22,196 bases of DNA from Cyanobacteria bacterium UBA5018 (GTDB lineage: Bacteria; Cyanobacteriota; Cyanobacteriia; PCC-6307; Cyanobiaceae): positions 28,652-50,847 of the forward strand of contig DGYA01000066.1 in assembly GCA_002396505.1 (NCBI GenBank). Direction: 5' to 3'. How positions within the stretch are numbered: the first letter of the stretch is position 1; the number at the start of each line of letters is the position of its first letter. Below are positions 14,614 to 21,852 of the stretch, one piece after another. Made by a program: the position numbers and the translations under genes. The notes under the pieces are model-generated. The model was not told the origin of the DNA, ran no database searches, and saw only the letters and a program-made list of their open reading frames with translations.

Positions 14614-15819
14614 ATGACCAGTAGCCCCAAGGCCTTGCCCGACGCCCCGGCTCCCCCGGGGGAAGGCCTCGATCAATTCGGGCGCATGCGGGCCTGGGTT
14701 GATGTGGACAGCGGCGCCATTGCCGCAAATGCCAGGGCCCTGCGCCGCTCGCTGGCCGCTACCACGGCTCTGATGGCGGTGGTTAAGGCCGATGGCTATG
14801 GCCATGGGGCGGTGGCCGTAGCCCGGGCTGCCCTGGAGGGCGGGGCCACCAGCCTGGGGGTGGCCACCCTGGCGGAGGCCGTGGAGCTGCGCCAGGCAGG
14901 AGTCGAGGCGCCGGTGTTGGTGCTGGGCAACCTCAGCCAGGTGGAGGAGCTGCGCCACTGCCTGCGCTGGCGGTTGATGCCCACCTTGAGCTCGATGCGC
15001 GAGGCGCTGCTCTGCCAAAACCTGGCCAGCGCCAGTGGCCGTTCGATGGCCGTGCAGCTGAAGCTGGATACGGGCATGGCCCGCCTGGGGGCCGACTGGC
15101 AGGAGGGTCCGCGGCTGGTGGCGGCCATGGGGGATCTGGACGCCGTTGACCTGGTGGGCATCTATTCCCATCTGGCCTGCGCCGATGCGCCGCCCGAGGC
15201 CGACGACGGCCTCACCACGACGCAGCAACGCCGCTTTGATGCGGTGCTCAGCAGCCTGGCGGAGCAGGGGCTGGCGGGCGGCTGCCGCCATCTGGCCAAT
15301 TCGGCGGCCACCCTGCGCTGCCGCAGCCTCCACTACGACCTGGTGCGGGTGGGTCTGGCCCTCTACGGCCAAGCCCCGGCCGAGCACCTCAGCGGCTGCC
15401 TGGAGCTGCGGCCTGCCCTGCAGCTGCGGGCGCGGGTGACCCTGCTGCGGGAGGTGGCGGCGGGGGTGGGGGTGAGCTACGGCCATCGCTTTGTGACCAG
15501 CCGCCCCAGCCGCATCGCCGTGGTGGGCATCGGCTATGCCGACGGCGTGCCCCGGCTGCTCTCCAACCAGCTGGAGGTGCTGTTTGCCGGCCGCCGGCTG
15601 CCCCAGGTGGGGGCGATCACCATGGACCAGCTGATGCTGGATGCCACCGACTGCCCTGAATTGGAAATGGGTTCGGTGGTGACGCTGTTGGGCCGCGAGG
15701 CCAACGAGGAGATCAGCCCAGCCGACTGGAGCGCCCGCTGCGGCACCATCCCCTGGGAAATTCTCTGTGGCTTCAAGCACCGGCTGCCACGCCTGCCGGC
15801 TGAGTCGCCGACGGACTGA
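14614..15819 (+). CDS. alr: Alanine racemase
   Basis: Alr is a PLP enzyme converting L- to D-alanine for peptidoglycan. The 401-residue protein has the PLP-binding lysine in AVVKADGYGHGA (K58), the substrate-proximal LKLDTGMARLGA segment and the catalytic-tyrosine region GVSYGHRF in the C-terminal beta domain. GYADGVPRLLSN and GAITMDQLMLD are further family motifs. The first 25 residues are a Pro/Ala-rich tail; a later start near MRAWVDVDS (residue 25) is possible. Nearby genes also concern cell-wall metabolism. Confidence 0.95.
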   Translation: MTSSPKALPDAPAPPGEGLDQFGRMRAWVDVDSGAIAANARALRRSLAATTALMAVVKADGYGHGAVAVARAALEGGATSLGVATLAEAVELRQAGVEAPVLVLGNLSQVEELRHCLRWRLMPTLSSMREALLCQNLASASGRSMAVQLKLDTGMARLGADWQEGPRLVAAMGDLDAVDLVGIYSHLACADAPPEADDGLTTTQQRRFDAVLSSLAEQGLAGGCRHLANSAATLRCRSLHYDLVRVGLALYGQAPAEHLSGCLELRPALQLRARVTLLREVAAGVGVSYGHRFVTSRPSRIAVVGIGYADGVPRLLSNQLEVLFAGRRLPQVGAITMDQLMLDATDCPELEMGSVVTLLGREANEEISPADWSARCGTIPWEILCGFKHRLPRLPAESPTD

Positions 15820-15882
15820 GCAGGGCAGGCTGGGCGGCCGCCGGCTCAGACGCCTATGCCCTGATAGGCTCGGCTTGCCACT

Positions 15883-15971
15883 GGAGAGGTGGCTGAGTGG
15901 TTGAAAGCGGCTCCCTGCTAAGGAGTTACAGGAGGCAACTCTTGTCGAGGGTTCGAATCCCTCCCTCTCCG
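15883..15971 (+). tRNA. tRNA-Ser (anticodon GCU)
   Basis: The acceptor stem GGAGAGG (15883-15889) pairs with CCTCTCC (15964-15970), followed by discriminator G. The anticodon stem CTCC/GGAG (15911-15914, 15922-15925) holds loop CTGCTAA with anticodon GCT (15917-15919), reading AGC/AGU codons. A long variable arm, as expected for class II tRNA-Ser, lies between it and the T arm GAGGGTTCGAATCCCTC. The 3' CCA is not encoded. The total of 89 nt fits tRNA-Ser. Confidence 0.97.
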
Positions 15972-15980
15972 TTTTAAATC

Positions 15981-16023
15981 CAGAGCCAAACTCAAAACCA
16001 ATTTGGTTGGCAGTTTGGCTCTG
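15981..16023. terminator. Hairpin terminator between tRNA-Ser and the convergent serine hydrolase gene
   Basis: CAGAGCCAAACT (15981-15992) and AGTTTGGCTCTG (16012-16023) form a perfect 12-bp stem, with a nested AACCAA/TTGGTT pair in the loop. The + strand continues T-rich (ATTGTTATTTATTT). On the minus strand it is followed by ATTTAAAAC. It probably terminates both the tRNA and the minus-strand gene ending at 16032. Confidence 0.75.
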
Positions 16024-16031
16024 ATTGTTAT

Positions 16032-17033
16032 TTATTTCTGTAGCAGGCGGCGGGCGATCTCCGGCAACAAGCTGTTGTCCTGGGCGCACTGCTTGCCCTC
16101 GCTGAATACCACCAGCAAGCTGGCATTCAGCTGCTGTTCAGTGCCTGCTGGCCCCCCTGCCTCGCCGGCAATCACCGGGCCAGCGACACCTTGAGTGGCC
16201 GGCCATTCCACGTAGGCGGCGTCGTGGCGGGCCTGGCTCATCCAGCCAGCCTTGCTCCATAACTGGGCCCCCGGCGGCAGGCCCTCGCCCAGGAAGCCAT
16301 CCACCTGATTTTCAGGATCTTCTGCCCTGCTGGCGGCATCGAGGCTGCGGCTGAGCAGCTCGCGCATGCGGGCGCAGGCCGGCGGCGAGACGATCGCCGA
16401 ACCGATCACCGCCAGCAGCAGCCGCGCCACCCCATCGCTGCTGAGCCGATTGCGGTGCTGGTTCTGCTCCCCATAGGACTGGCGCTCGCGGCCATAGGGG
16501 CCATCCCCCCAGGTTTTTTGACAGGCATTCCAGCCCTCCAGCTCCGGCCAACCCAGCTGCAGCAGCCACTGGTTCACCAGCTGGCGCTGGCGCTGCCAAT
16601 CGGCCAGCCGATCCGCTGGCAGCTGCGGGCCGCTGGTGGTGCCGCTGAGTAAATCCACCACCAGGCCGGTGGCATCGTTGCTGGAATCGCGGATCATCGC
16701 CGCCAGCCCCTGGCGCAGCTCGGCGCTATCCGGCAGCCGATCGTCCTGCAACCAAGCCTCGGCGGCCACCAGATACACAAGCTTCACCACGCTGGCCGGA
16801 TAGCGGCAGCTGGCCCCATGCCAGCCGGCGCCCACCCAGGGCAGCGACCAAAACCGCTGGGGCTCCAGGTTGGCGCCCAGCCCGATCGGGGAGCGGGCCG
16901 GAGTGCCCGGCAGGCGTTGCAGCCAGGTGATCGACAGCCGCTGGGCCAGGCCCGGCCTGCCATCAAGTTCAAGGGCCCGCACCAGCTGCTCCAGCCTCTG
17001 GCCCATCCCGGGATCCGGGCTATAGAACGGCAT
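16032..17033 (-). CDS. Serine hydrolase, class A beta-lactamase-like
   Basis: The 333-residue product has the penicillin-interacting serine hydrolase motifs: SVVK at residues 81-84 (nucleophile Ser81, Lys84), a DSSNDATG segment at about 116-123 in the place of the SDN motif, and SKAG at 260-263 in the place of KTG. No clear N-terminal signal peptide is seen. The Ala in KAG and the lack of a signal argue against a classical secreted beta-lactamase; a peptidoglycan-related hydrolase is as likely. The gene diverges from the NlpC/P60 gene with only 17 bases between the chosen starts, so one of the starts may be internal. Confidence 0.85.
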   Translation of the reverse strand: MPFYSPDPGMGQRLEQLVRALELDGRPGLAQRLSITWLQRLPGTPARSPIGLGANLEPQRFWSLPWVGAGWHGASCRYPASVVKLVYLVAAEAWLQDDRLPDSAELRQGLAAMIRDSSNDATGLVVDLLSGTTSGPQLPADRLADWQRQRQLVNQWLLQLGWPELEGWNACQKTWGDGPYGRERQSYGEQNQHRNRLSSDGVARLLLAVIGSAIVSPPACARMRELLSRSLDAASRAEDPENQVDGFLGEGLPPGAQLWSKAGWMSQARHDAAYVEWPATQGVAGPVIAGEAGGPAGTEQQLNASLLVVFSEGKQCAQDNSLLPEIARRLLQK

Positions 17034-17050
17034 CCCATCAAATTGGCTAC

Positions 17051-17812
17051 GTGGCGAGATTAGGCAGCCCAGCCCAGCCTTCCCTGCCGGTTGGGGAGCC
17101 CGCCGCGCCCGAACACCTGATCGCCGGCACTGTTTGGCGACTGCGGCGGCCCCTGGATCTGTTCAGCCGCTCGCGGGGCCAGGGCCTGGCCAGCCAGGCG
17201 GCCGCCGGTCGCTATCTGCGGATCCTGGCCACCGGCGAGGGTCGGCTGCGGGTGCGCTTGCTGGAGGACGGCTACCCCGGCTGGATCGAGGCCGATGCGC
17301 TGCTGGGGCGGGCCGTGGCCAGCCTGCCGCCGCTGCTGCCGCGCTTGCAGAGCGGCCAAATCGCCGCCCGCATTGAGCAGGTGCTCGGCTATGGGCTGGC
17401 GGCCCTGGAGCGGCCGAATCGCTATCTGTGGGGCGGCAGTCTCGGGCCCGACTACGACTGCTCGGGGCTGGTGCAAACCGCCTTCGCCGCCGCCGGCATC
17501 TGGCTGCCCCGCGATGCCTACCTGCAGGAGCGCTTCTGCCAGGCGGTGGCCGTGGCGGTGGGGGTGAGCCAGCTGCTGCGGCCGGGGGATCTGCTCTTTT
17601 TCGGCACGCCCCAGCGCTGCGACCACGTGGGGCTGCACCTGGGCGGCGGCCGCTATCTGCACAGCTCGGGCCTGGCGCACGGTCGCAACGGCCTCGGCAT
17701 CGACAACCTCCACCCGCGCAACCAGGATCCGGTGGCGGTGCATTACCGCCAGCGGCTGCGGGGCGCCGGTCGGGTGTTGCACAGCCACGACGGCAGCCCC
17801 CTGCCCGCCTAA
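17051..17812 (+). CDS. SH3b - NlpC/P60 family cysteine peptidase
   Basis: NlpC/P60 enzymes typically cut between D-gamma-Glu and diaminopimelate in peptidoglycan peptides. The 253-residue protein has a bacterial SH3-like domain (about residues 22-85, with GRYLRILATGEGRLRVRLLE and GYPGWIEADAL). The catalytic domain follows: Cys137 in YDCSGLVQTAF, His192 in CDHVGLHLG and His204 in RYLHSSG. The domain pair is like that of cyanobacterial dipeptidyl-peptidase VI-type proteins. The start is GTG at 17051; no signal peptide is apparent. A GT2 gene follows 35 bases downstream. Confidence 0.92.
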   Translation: MARLGSPAQPSLPVGEPAAPEHLIAGTVWRLRRPLDLFSRSRGQGLASQAAAGRYLRILATGEGRLRVRLLEDGYPGWIEADALLGRAVASLPPLLPRLQSGQIAARIEQVLGYGLAALERPNRYLWGGSLGPDYDCSGLVQTAFAAAGIWLPRDAYLQERFCQAVAVAVGVSQLLRPGDLLFFGTPQRCDHVGLHLGGGRYLHSSGLAHGRNGLGIDNLHPRNQDPVAVHYRQRLRGAGRVLHSHDGSPLPA

Positions 17813-17847
17813 GTTCAGCCTCAAATTCGCTGGATCAGGGCAGGGAG

Positions 17848-18804
17848 ATGCAGCTATCGGTGGTGGTGCCCCTGTTCAACGAGCAGGAGAGTTTGGCGCC
17901 ACTGGTGGAGCGCATCCTCAGCCACGTGCGCCCCCTGGGGCTGAGCTTTGAGTTGGTGCTGGTGGATGACGGCTCAAGGGATCGCACCCCAGAGCTGCTG
18001 GGCCAACTGGCGGCGACAGTGCCGGAGCTGGTGGCGGTGCGGCTGCGGCGCAACTACGGCCAAACGGCGGCGATGGCGGCCGGTTTTGACGCCAGCTGCG
18101 GCGAGGTGATCGTCACCCTTGATGGCGACCTGCAAAACGATCCGGCCGACATCCCGCTGCTGCTGGAAAAGCTGAACCAGGGTTTTGACCTGGTGAGCGG
18201 CTGGCGCCACCGCCGCCAGGATGCGGCCCTGAGCCGGCTGCTGCCCTCCCTGCTGGCCAATCGCCTGATCGCCAGGGTCACCGGCGTGAAGCTGCACGAC
18301 TACGGCTGCTCCTTGAAGGCCTACCGCCGCGAGGTGATCGACGATCTCAATCTCTACGGCGAACTGCACCGCTTTCTGCCGGCCCTGGCCTTCATCGAGG
18401 GGGCCAGGATCACCGAAGTGCAGGTAACCCACCACCCTCGCCGCTACGGCAAGAGCAACTACGGCATCGATCGCACCTTCCGGGTGCTGATGGACCTGCT
18501 CACGGTGTGGTTTATGAAGCGGTTCCTCACCCGGCCGATGTATGTGTTTGGCAGCGGCGGCCTGGTGGCGATGGGAGCGGGGCTGCTGGTGGCCCTATGG
18601 CTGGTGGGCGAGAAGTTGCTGATTGGCACCAACATCGGCGATCGGCCGCTGCTGCTGATGGCCCTGATCTGTTTCCTCACCGGCGTGCAGCTGTTTTGCT
18701 TTGGCTTATTGGCCGAGATCCAAATGCGCACCTACCACGAAAGCCAGGGGCGACCGATCTACCGGGTGCGCGACATCTTGCGTCAACCTGCTCCAGCAGG
18801 CTGA
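17848..18804 (+). CDS. Glycosyltransferase family 2, GtrB/DPM1-like, with C-terminal membrane anchors
   Basis: The 318-residue protein has a GT-A fold domain. It opens MQLSVVVPLFNEQESL, with the VLVDDGSRDRT nucleotide-sugar motif at about residues 36-46 and the metal-binding DGDLQNDPADIP motif. The later HHPRRYGKSNYG segment is typical of polyprenyl-phosphate glycosyltransferases. Two hydrophobic helices follow near the C-terminus (about 233-252 and 267-290). Such enzymes move a sugar to an undecaprenyl/polyprenyl phosphate carrier. ATG 17848 has AGGGAG just upstream. The 3' end overlaps the convergent minus-strand gene by 22 bases. Confidence 0.93.
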   Translation: MQLSVVVPLFNEQESLAPLVERILSHVRPLGLSFELVLVDDGSRDRTPELLGQLAATVPELVAVRLRRNYGQTAAMAAGFDASCGEVIVTLDGDLQNDPADIPLLLEKLNQGFDLVSGWRHRRQDAALSRLLPSLLANRLIARVTGVKLHDYGCSLKAYRREVIDDLNLYGELHRFLPALAFIEGARITEVQVTHHPRRYGKSNYGIDRTFRVLMDLLTVWFMKRFLTRPMYVFGSGGLVAMGAGLLVALWLVGEKLLIGTNIGDRPLLLMALICFLTGVQLFCFGLLAEIQMRTYHESQGRPIYRVRDILRQPAPAG

Positions 18805-19388
18805 TCGGGCTCGGCCCCGCTGGGGGACCCAGTGGCTGCCCAAGGGGCTGCATTCGCCGGCAGGGGCAAGCCCGCCGCTGGAGCACCCGCTACGCCGGAG
18901 CCGGAGCGGCCGCGGAAAGCGGCCATGCCCCGGGCGGCGACGCGCACCACCGCCGGATCCACATCCCTTAAACCCCTTTGCAACAGGGGCAGGGTGCGGC
19001 GATCGCCCCAGGCCACGGCCTGGATCACTGCGGCCAAGCGCTCGGCGTTATCGCCATGCAGTTGCCGCTGCAACCGCAGCAGCAGCAGGCTGCTGCCCCG
19101 GCCATCGCCCGGGGCTGGCAGGGCTGGCGTGGCGTCGGCATTGGCGTCGGGAGCTGTCTGCTCTGGCGGCGGGGGGGTGTTGAGCCGTTCGTGCACCAGG
19201 CTGATCTGCACCCGGTTCAAGGCGGCCACGGCGCTGGCATCGGTGCTGGCCAGCAGGGCCGGCGGCCGGCGGCGAGAGAGCAGCCAGAACAGTACCGACA
19301 CCAGGGAAAAAGCCGCCAGCAGCGATGGGTTGAGCAACTCCCCACACCTGTGAATTGAACTTTTATGTCGCCCCTGGCGCCGCCGCAA
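18783..19388 (-). CDS. Membrane-anchored HEAT-like repeat protein (hypothetical)
   Basis: The 201-residue product has a hydrophobic segment (LLAAFSLVSVLFWLLS, about residues 23-38), a Pro/Ala-rich linker, and a helical region. That region contains DNAERLAAVIQAVAWGD and RTLPLLQRGLRDVDPAVVRVAARGM, which resemble two HEAT-type helical repeats. The C-terminal 45 residues are low-complexity. The start is uncertain: the frame begins with TTG at 19388, and a second TTG occurs 17 codons later. It overlaps the end of the GT2 gene and diverges from psaI. Function unknown. Confidence 0.7.
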   Translation of the reverse strand: MRRRQGRHKSSIHRCGELLNPSLLAAFSLVSVLFWLLSRRRPPALLASTDASAVAALNRVQISLVHERLNTPPPPEQTAPDANADATPALPAPGDGRGSSLLLLRLQRQLHGDNAERLAAVIQAVAWGDRRTLPLLQRGLRDVDPAVVRVAARGMAAFRGRSGSGVAGAPAAGLPLPANAAPWAATGSPSGAEPDQPAGAG

Positions 19389-19441
19389 AGCGGCTTTGAC
19401 CAGGGTCTTTACAGTAGCTGTGGTTGCTATTGGCCCGTGTC

Positions 19442-19558
19442 ATGACTGGAGATTTCGCCGCCGCTTGGTTGCCCTCGGTATTCGTGCCCCTTGTGGGAAT
19501 CCTCGGCCCTGCCGTGGCCATGGCCCTGTTGTTCAACGTGATTGAAGCCCGCGACTGA
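19442..19558 (+). CDS. psaI: Photosystem I reaction center subunit VIII
   Basis: PsaI is a single-helix PSI subunit that helps to anchor PsaL and so supports trimer formation. The 38-residue ORF is below usual ORF size limits. It reads MTGDFAAAWLPSVFVPLVGI, then a hydrophobic stretch to NVIEARD. The helix (about residues 11-32) and the FNVIEARD-type end match cyanobacterial PsaI. psaL follows 44 bases downstream, as expected for the psaI-psaL pair. Confidence 0.93.
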   Translation: MTGDFAAAWLPSVFVPLVGILGPAVAMALLFNVIEARD

Positions 19559-19602
19559 CGCTGCTTCTCGCTTCATCCGCACCACAGCCGCACCCCATCA
19601 CC

Positions 19603-20094
19603 ATGACTGTGTCCCCCGTGGCCGACCCCTGCGTCGGCAACCTGGCCACCCCCGTCAACAGCAGCTACTTCACCAAGGCATTTCTAAATGCCCTGCCGGC
19701 CTACCGCCCCTCCCTGTCGCCCAATCGTCGCGGCCTGGAAGTGGGTATGGCCCATGGCTTCTTCCTCTACGGGCCCTTCGCGATCACCGGTCCGCTGCGT
19801 CTCACCGAGTACGCCAGCACCGCCGGACTGCTGGCCACCATCGGCCTGGTCTCGATCCTCACCGTCTGCCTGTCGATCTACGGCACCGCCGGCACTGGCC
19901 CCAATGTGCAGCCCGCCGACGCCACCATCGACAACCCGCCCGCCGACCTGTTCACCAAGGCCGGCTGGGCTGAATTCGCCAGCGGCTTCTGGCTAGGCGG
20001 CTGCGGCGGCGCCGCCTTCGCCTGGTTCCTGGTGGGCACTGCCATCGTGTCTCCCCTGGCCAACATCGCCGGTGGCGTCTGGAGCGTCGGCTGA
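19603..20094 (+). CDS. psaL: Photosystem I reaction center subunit XI
   Basis: PsaL forms the contact domain of the PSI trimer in the thylakoid membrane. The 163-residue protein has the stromal N-terminus DPCVGNLATPVNSSYFTKAF, the conserved PNRRGLEVGMAHGFFLYGPF segment and three hydrophobic helices (about 52-66, 72-94 and 131-155). Residues such as the RPSLSPNRRGLEVGMAHG stretch are diagnostic. It ends 55 bases before a good terminator. Confidence 0.97.
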   Translation: MTVSPVADPCVGNLATPVNSSYFTKAFLNALPAYRPSLSPNRRGLEVGMAHGFFLYGPFAITGPLRLTEYASTAGLLATIGLVSILTVCLSIYGTAGTGPNVQPADATIDNPPADLFTKAGWAEFASGFWLGGCGGAAFAWFLVGTAIVSPLANIAGGVWSVG

Positions 20095-20149
20095 TCTTCA
20101 GCCCTGGGCTCAAAAATCTCGGCTAAAGCACAAGCAAGCCAAGTCAATT

Positions 20150-20174
20150 GCCCCGCCCTATGGTGGGGCTTTTT
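20150..20174 (+). terminator. Rho-independent terminator of psaI-psaL
   Basis: GCCCCGCC (20150-20157) pairs with GGTGGGGC (20162-20169), including one G-T pair, around a CTAT loop, followed by TTTTT. It is the last element of clearly cyanobacterial character; the base composition changes after it. Confidence 0.9.
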
Positions 20175-20258
20175 CATGGTGAAATACAACCACTAAGTTG
20201 TGATCGACGGGGAGTGTCTTAATTGGGTTAAGAGCACCTCGAAAAAAACCAAGGTCCA

Positions 20259-20718
20259 TTGATGTTTCGTCATGGGCTCCGCGTTTCCGAGGCCTGCGGT
20301 CTGGTGTTGGAGCAGGTGGATGTTGAGAGCCGCATCCACCACGTCGCTCGCCTCAAGGGGGGCCTCTCCACCACCCACCCGCTGCGAGGGGACGAAATCC
20401 GCGCCATCAAGGCCTGGCTGGTGGAGCGGGTTCGCATGAAAGCCCCAGGACGGTCGTTCTTCCTCAGTGAGCAGCGCAAGCCCCTGCACCGCTCGACTGT
20501 CAATCTGCTGCTACGGAAGTATGGGGAGAAGGCTCGGTTAACGGTGGCCGTTCATCCCCACATGCTGCGCCATGCCTGCGGTTTTGCTCTCGCCGACGAG
20601 GGCGTGGTCACCCGGCTGATCCAGGACTATCTCGGGCACCGCAACATTCAGAACACCGTGCGCTACACCGCCACACACCGCCACCAACCCGGCACGGTTT
20701 GAGAAGTTGTGGCGTTAA
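20259..20718 (+). pseudogene. Tyrosine recombinase/integrase, N-truncated and C-terminally frameshifted
   Basis: The open part is a tyrosine-recombinase catalytic domain. It has the first Arg in FRHGLRVSEACGL, the HPHMLRHACG motif, LGHRNIQN, and the nucleophile Tyr in NTVRYTAT. The N-terminal DNA-binding domain is missing: an in-frame stop lies at 20229-20231, and the frame begins only just before the first Arg motif. At the 3' end the frame runs to a TGA at 20700-20702, ending THRHQPGTV. Removing one copy of a perfect 10-bp duplication (20665-20684) restores TNPARFEKLWR and a stop at 20716-20718, a C-terminus usual in small cyanobacterial integrases. I therefore read it as a decayed gene. 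Confidence 0.8.
20665..20684. repeat. Perfect 10-bp tandem duplication in the integrase 3' end
   Basis: ACACCGCCAC occurs twice without a gap (20665-20674 and 20675-20684). It shifts the frame by one just after the catalytic tyrosine and replaces the last residues of the recombinase. Confidence 0.9.
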
Positions 20719-20797
20719 CGCTCAGCATCAGAAGCGGGCAGAAATATGTGCATTGTATCCAGCCTCGGCGCCCGTCTTCCGCATCTGGATGTTAGGC
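20713..20797 (-). other. attC-like integron recombination site
   Basis: Read on the minus strand, the site starts 21 bases after the TIR-gene stop. R'' is GCCTAAC (20797-20791), matching RYYYAAC; R' is GTTAACG (20719-20713), matching GTTRRRY only in its first five bases. Between them 14 base pairs form: CAG/CTG, AT/AT, GAAG/CTTC and CGGGC/GCCCG (arms 20723-20739 and 20770-20787). They are interrupted by unpaired bases lying on one side or the other, like the extrahelical bases of attC sites. The 85-nt length is in the attC range. A covariance-model search would be needed for proof. Confidence 0.72.
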
Positions 20798-21681
20798 CTA
20801 TCACAACGGAAATCAACACTAGAACCAAGGCTTGATTTCATAGCCGCACGCCTTCAGCTCCTTTGCAACCTCCGCCTTCCACGACCCTTGCTCATCAAAA
20901 TCCACATAGATTACTCCACTTATATCGTTTGGTATCTCTGCCTGACCTTTCACTAAGGCACAGACGTTTTCTCGTCCATATTTTGCCATGAGACAACCAT
21001 GTTCAAAAACAACGTTTTGTCGGGCCCTGCTTCTAGTTGGAGCCTTGTGTTCATGCCCCCCGCAGGCTAGGTCGCATGGGGTATACAAAACTAGAGCAAA
21101 ATCAGCTTCACCTGAATATCTTTCGTTTTTTCTATGATTGTCATGCCGGTGCTCGCCTGTTCATGAAGGATGATTGATTGCAGTCCGATTGTCTCAATAA
21201 AGCGGGCGGCTTCCTGTTTTGCTTCGTTGTCACGTCCATGCACGATGAATACTTTGCGCTTGTTCCTCGCGACGGACCATCGGGATCCCTCATAAATAAC
21301 TGTACTGGATACAACAATTTGGCCTACCACTCCTGTTGCTGATTTACCGATAAACGAGGTAGGTGGAGCATCGAACTCCAGAAAGTCAAGTAGCGGTGTG
21401 AACTCTTCTGACAGGTAAGCTCGACGTTCTGCGTACGCAGGAAGCTTAGCCTTGATGAATGCCCAGAAAGAACTGAGATTCCGATTCTTCCGCACAAATA
21501 ACGGCATTAGACTTGCTACTTCTATATCAGCTAGTAGTTATTGGCGAAGCACCTCGTATTCACTTGATTCCGCAGGCTTACCAGTAGCATGATCTACTAG
21601 CAGGCTTACCATGCGGTTGGCCTTGTCGAACTTAGTTTGCTGAATATTCGTGTTCATGTACCAATCCTAGCAAAAGCCTAA
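20719..21681 (-). mobile_element. Relic integron gene cassette (963 bp) carrying a TIR-like gene
   Basis: On the minus strand the element begins at a G|TTAGGC junction (G at 21682). The ribosome binding site and ATG follow within 25 bases, then one ORF, then the attC-like site ending in G|TTAACG. This is the standard plan of an integron cassette: junction, one promoterless gene, attC. Joining the flanks without the cassette gives GGCGTTAA joined to CGCTTTC, placing the stop codon of the integrase gene exactly at the insertion point. Confidence 0.68.
20819..21657 (-). pseudogene. TIR-like nucleotide-binding protein (CBASS/Pycsar-effector type TIR), broken by a stop and a frameshift
   Basis: The gene starts at ATG 21657-21655, with AGGA about 7 bases upstream, and reads MNTNIQQTKFDKANRMVSLL to residue 39. 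TAA (21540-21538) then interrupts the frame. The same frame resumes at once with LLADIEVASLMPLFVRKNRN and runs on as 138 residues from a downstream ATG (21507). The TIR-like domain begins near residue 135 (KVFIVHGRDNEAKQEAARF) and includes LHEQASTGMTIIEK. A missing base in a six-T run (21126-21131, + strand) shifts the frame. The other frame continues DFALVLYTPCD, ARQNVVFEHGCLMAKYGR (with the conserved Glu of this TIR group) and SGVIYVDFDEQGSWKAEV to the stop at 20819. One added base gives 279 codons exactly. TIR domains of this kind act as NAD-degrading effectors in phage defence. The frameshift could be a sequencing error; the stop is less easily explained so. Confidence 0.85.
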
Positions 21682-21729
21682 CGCTTTCTTAGATGGTTCC
21701 GTGAACCAGGGCATGTGAGCCCCTCCTTT

Positions 21730-21827
21730 CCGTGAACCACGGCGAACTGGCCTCGGCAGGTCTTTGATATCCCTGATCCCGCATACGGTCTCGCGGCAGA
21801 CCAGCTCAAGGTAACCGTGGTTCACGG
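21730..21827. repeat. Long inverted repeat with nested hairpin
   Basis: CCGTGAACCACGG (21730-21742) and CCGTGGTTCACGG (21815-21827) are exact 13-bp inverted repeats 72 bases apart. A shorter copy, CCGTGAACCA, lies at 21699-21708. Inside, GGTCT/AGACC forms a further small hairpin (about 21787-21802). The element lies between the cassette junction and the IntI tail, where an integron attI site would be expected. No known function can be assigned. Confidence 0.7.
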
Positions 21828-21852
21828 GTCCGATAACCACATGTTCAGTAAG

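Noticed and set aside
14578..16089. 503-residue minus-strand frame opposite alr and the tRNA
   Set aside because: It is antisense to alanine racemase and crosses the tRNA-Ser gene; it is Gln/His/Gly-rich without any motif.
17428..18804. Long 458-residue frame appearing to fuse NlpC and glycosyltransferase sequence
   Set aside because: Its first 140 residues are an out-of-frame shadow of the NlpC/P60 gene; the GT2 protein starts at 17848 with a ribosome binding site.
19396..19441. psaI promoter with TTGACC at 19396
   Set aside because: A -35-like hexamer is present, but no acceptable -10 box stands at normal spacing, so it was not listed as a feature.
20259..20718. Reading the tyrosine recombinase as the integron's own IntI
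   Set aside because: It lacks the IntI-specific insert and the YTHV-type tail; its HPHMLRHACG and RYTATNPARFEKLWR features are those of small FimB-like integrases. The IntI-like tail is a different sequence at 21853-21918.
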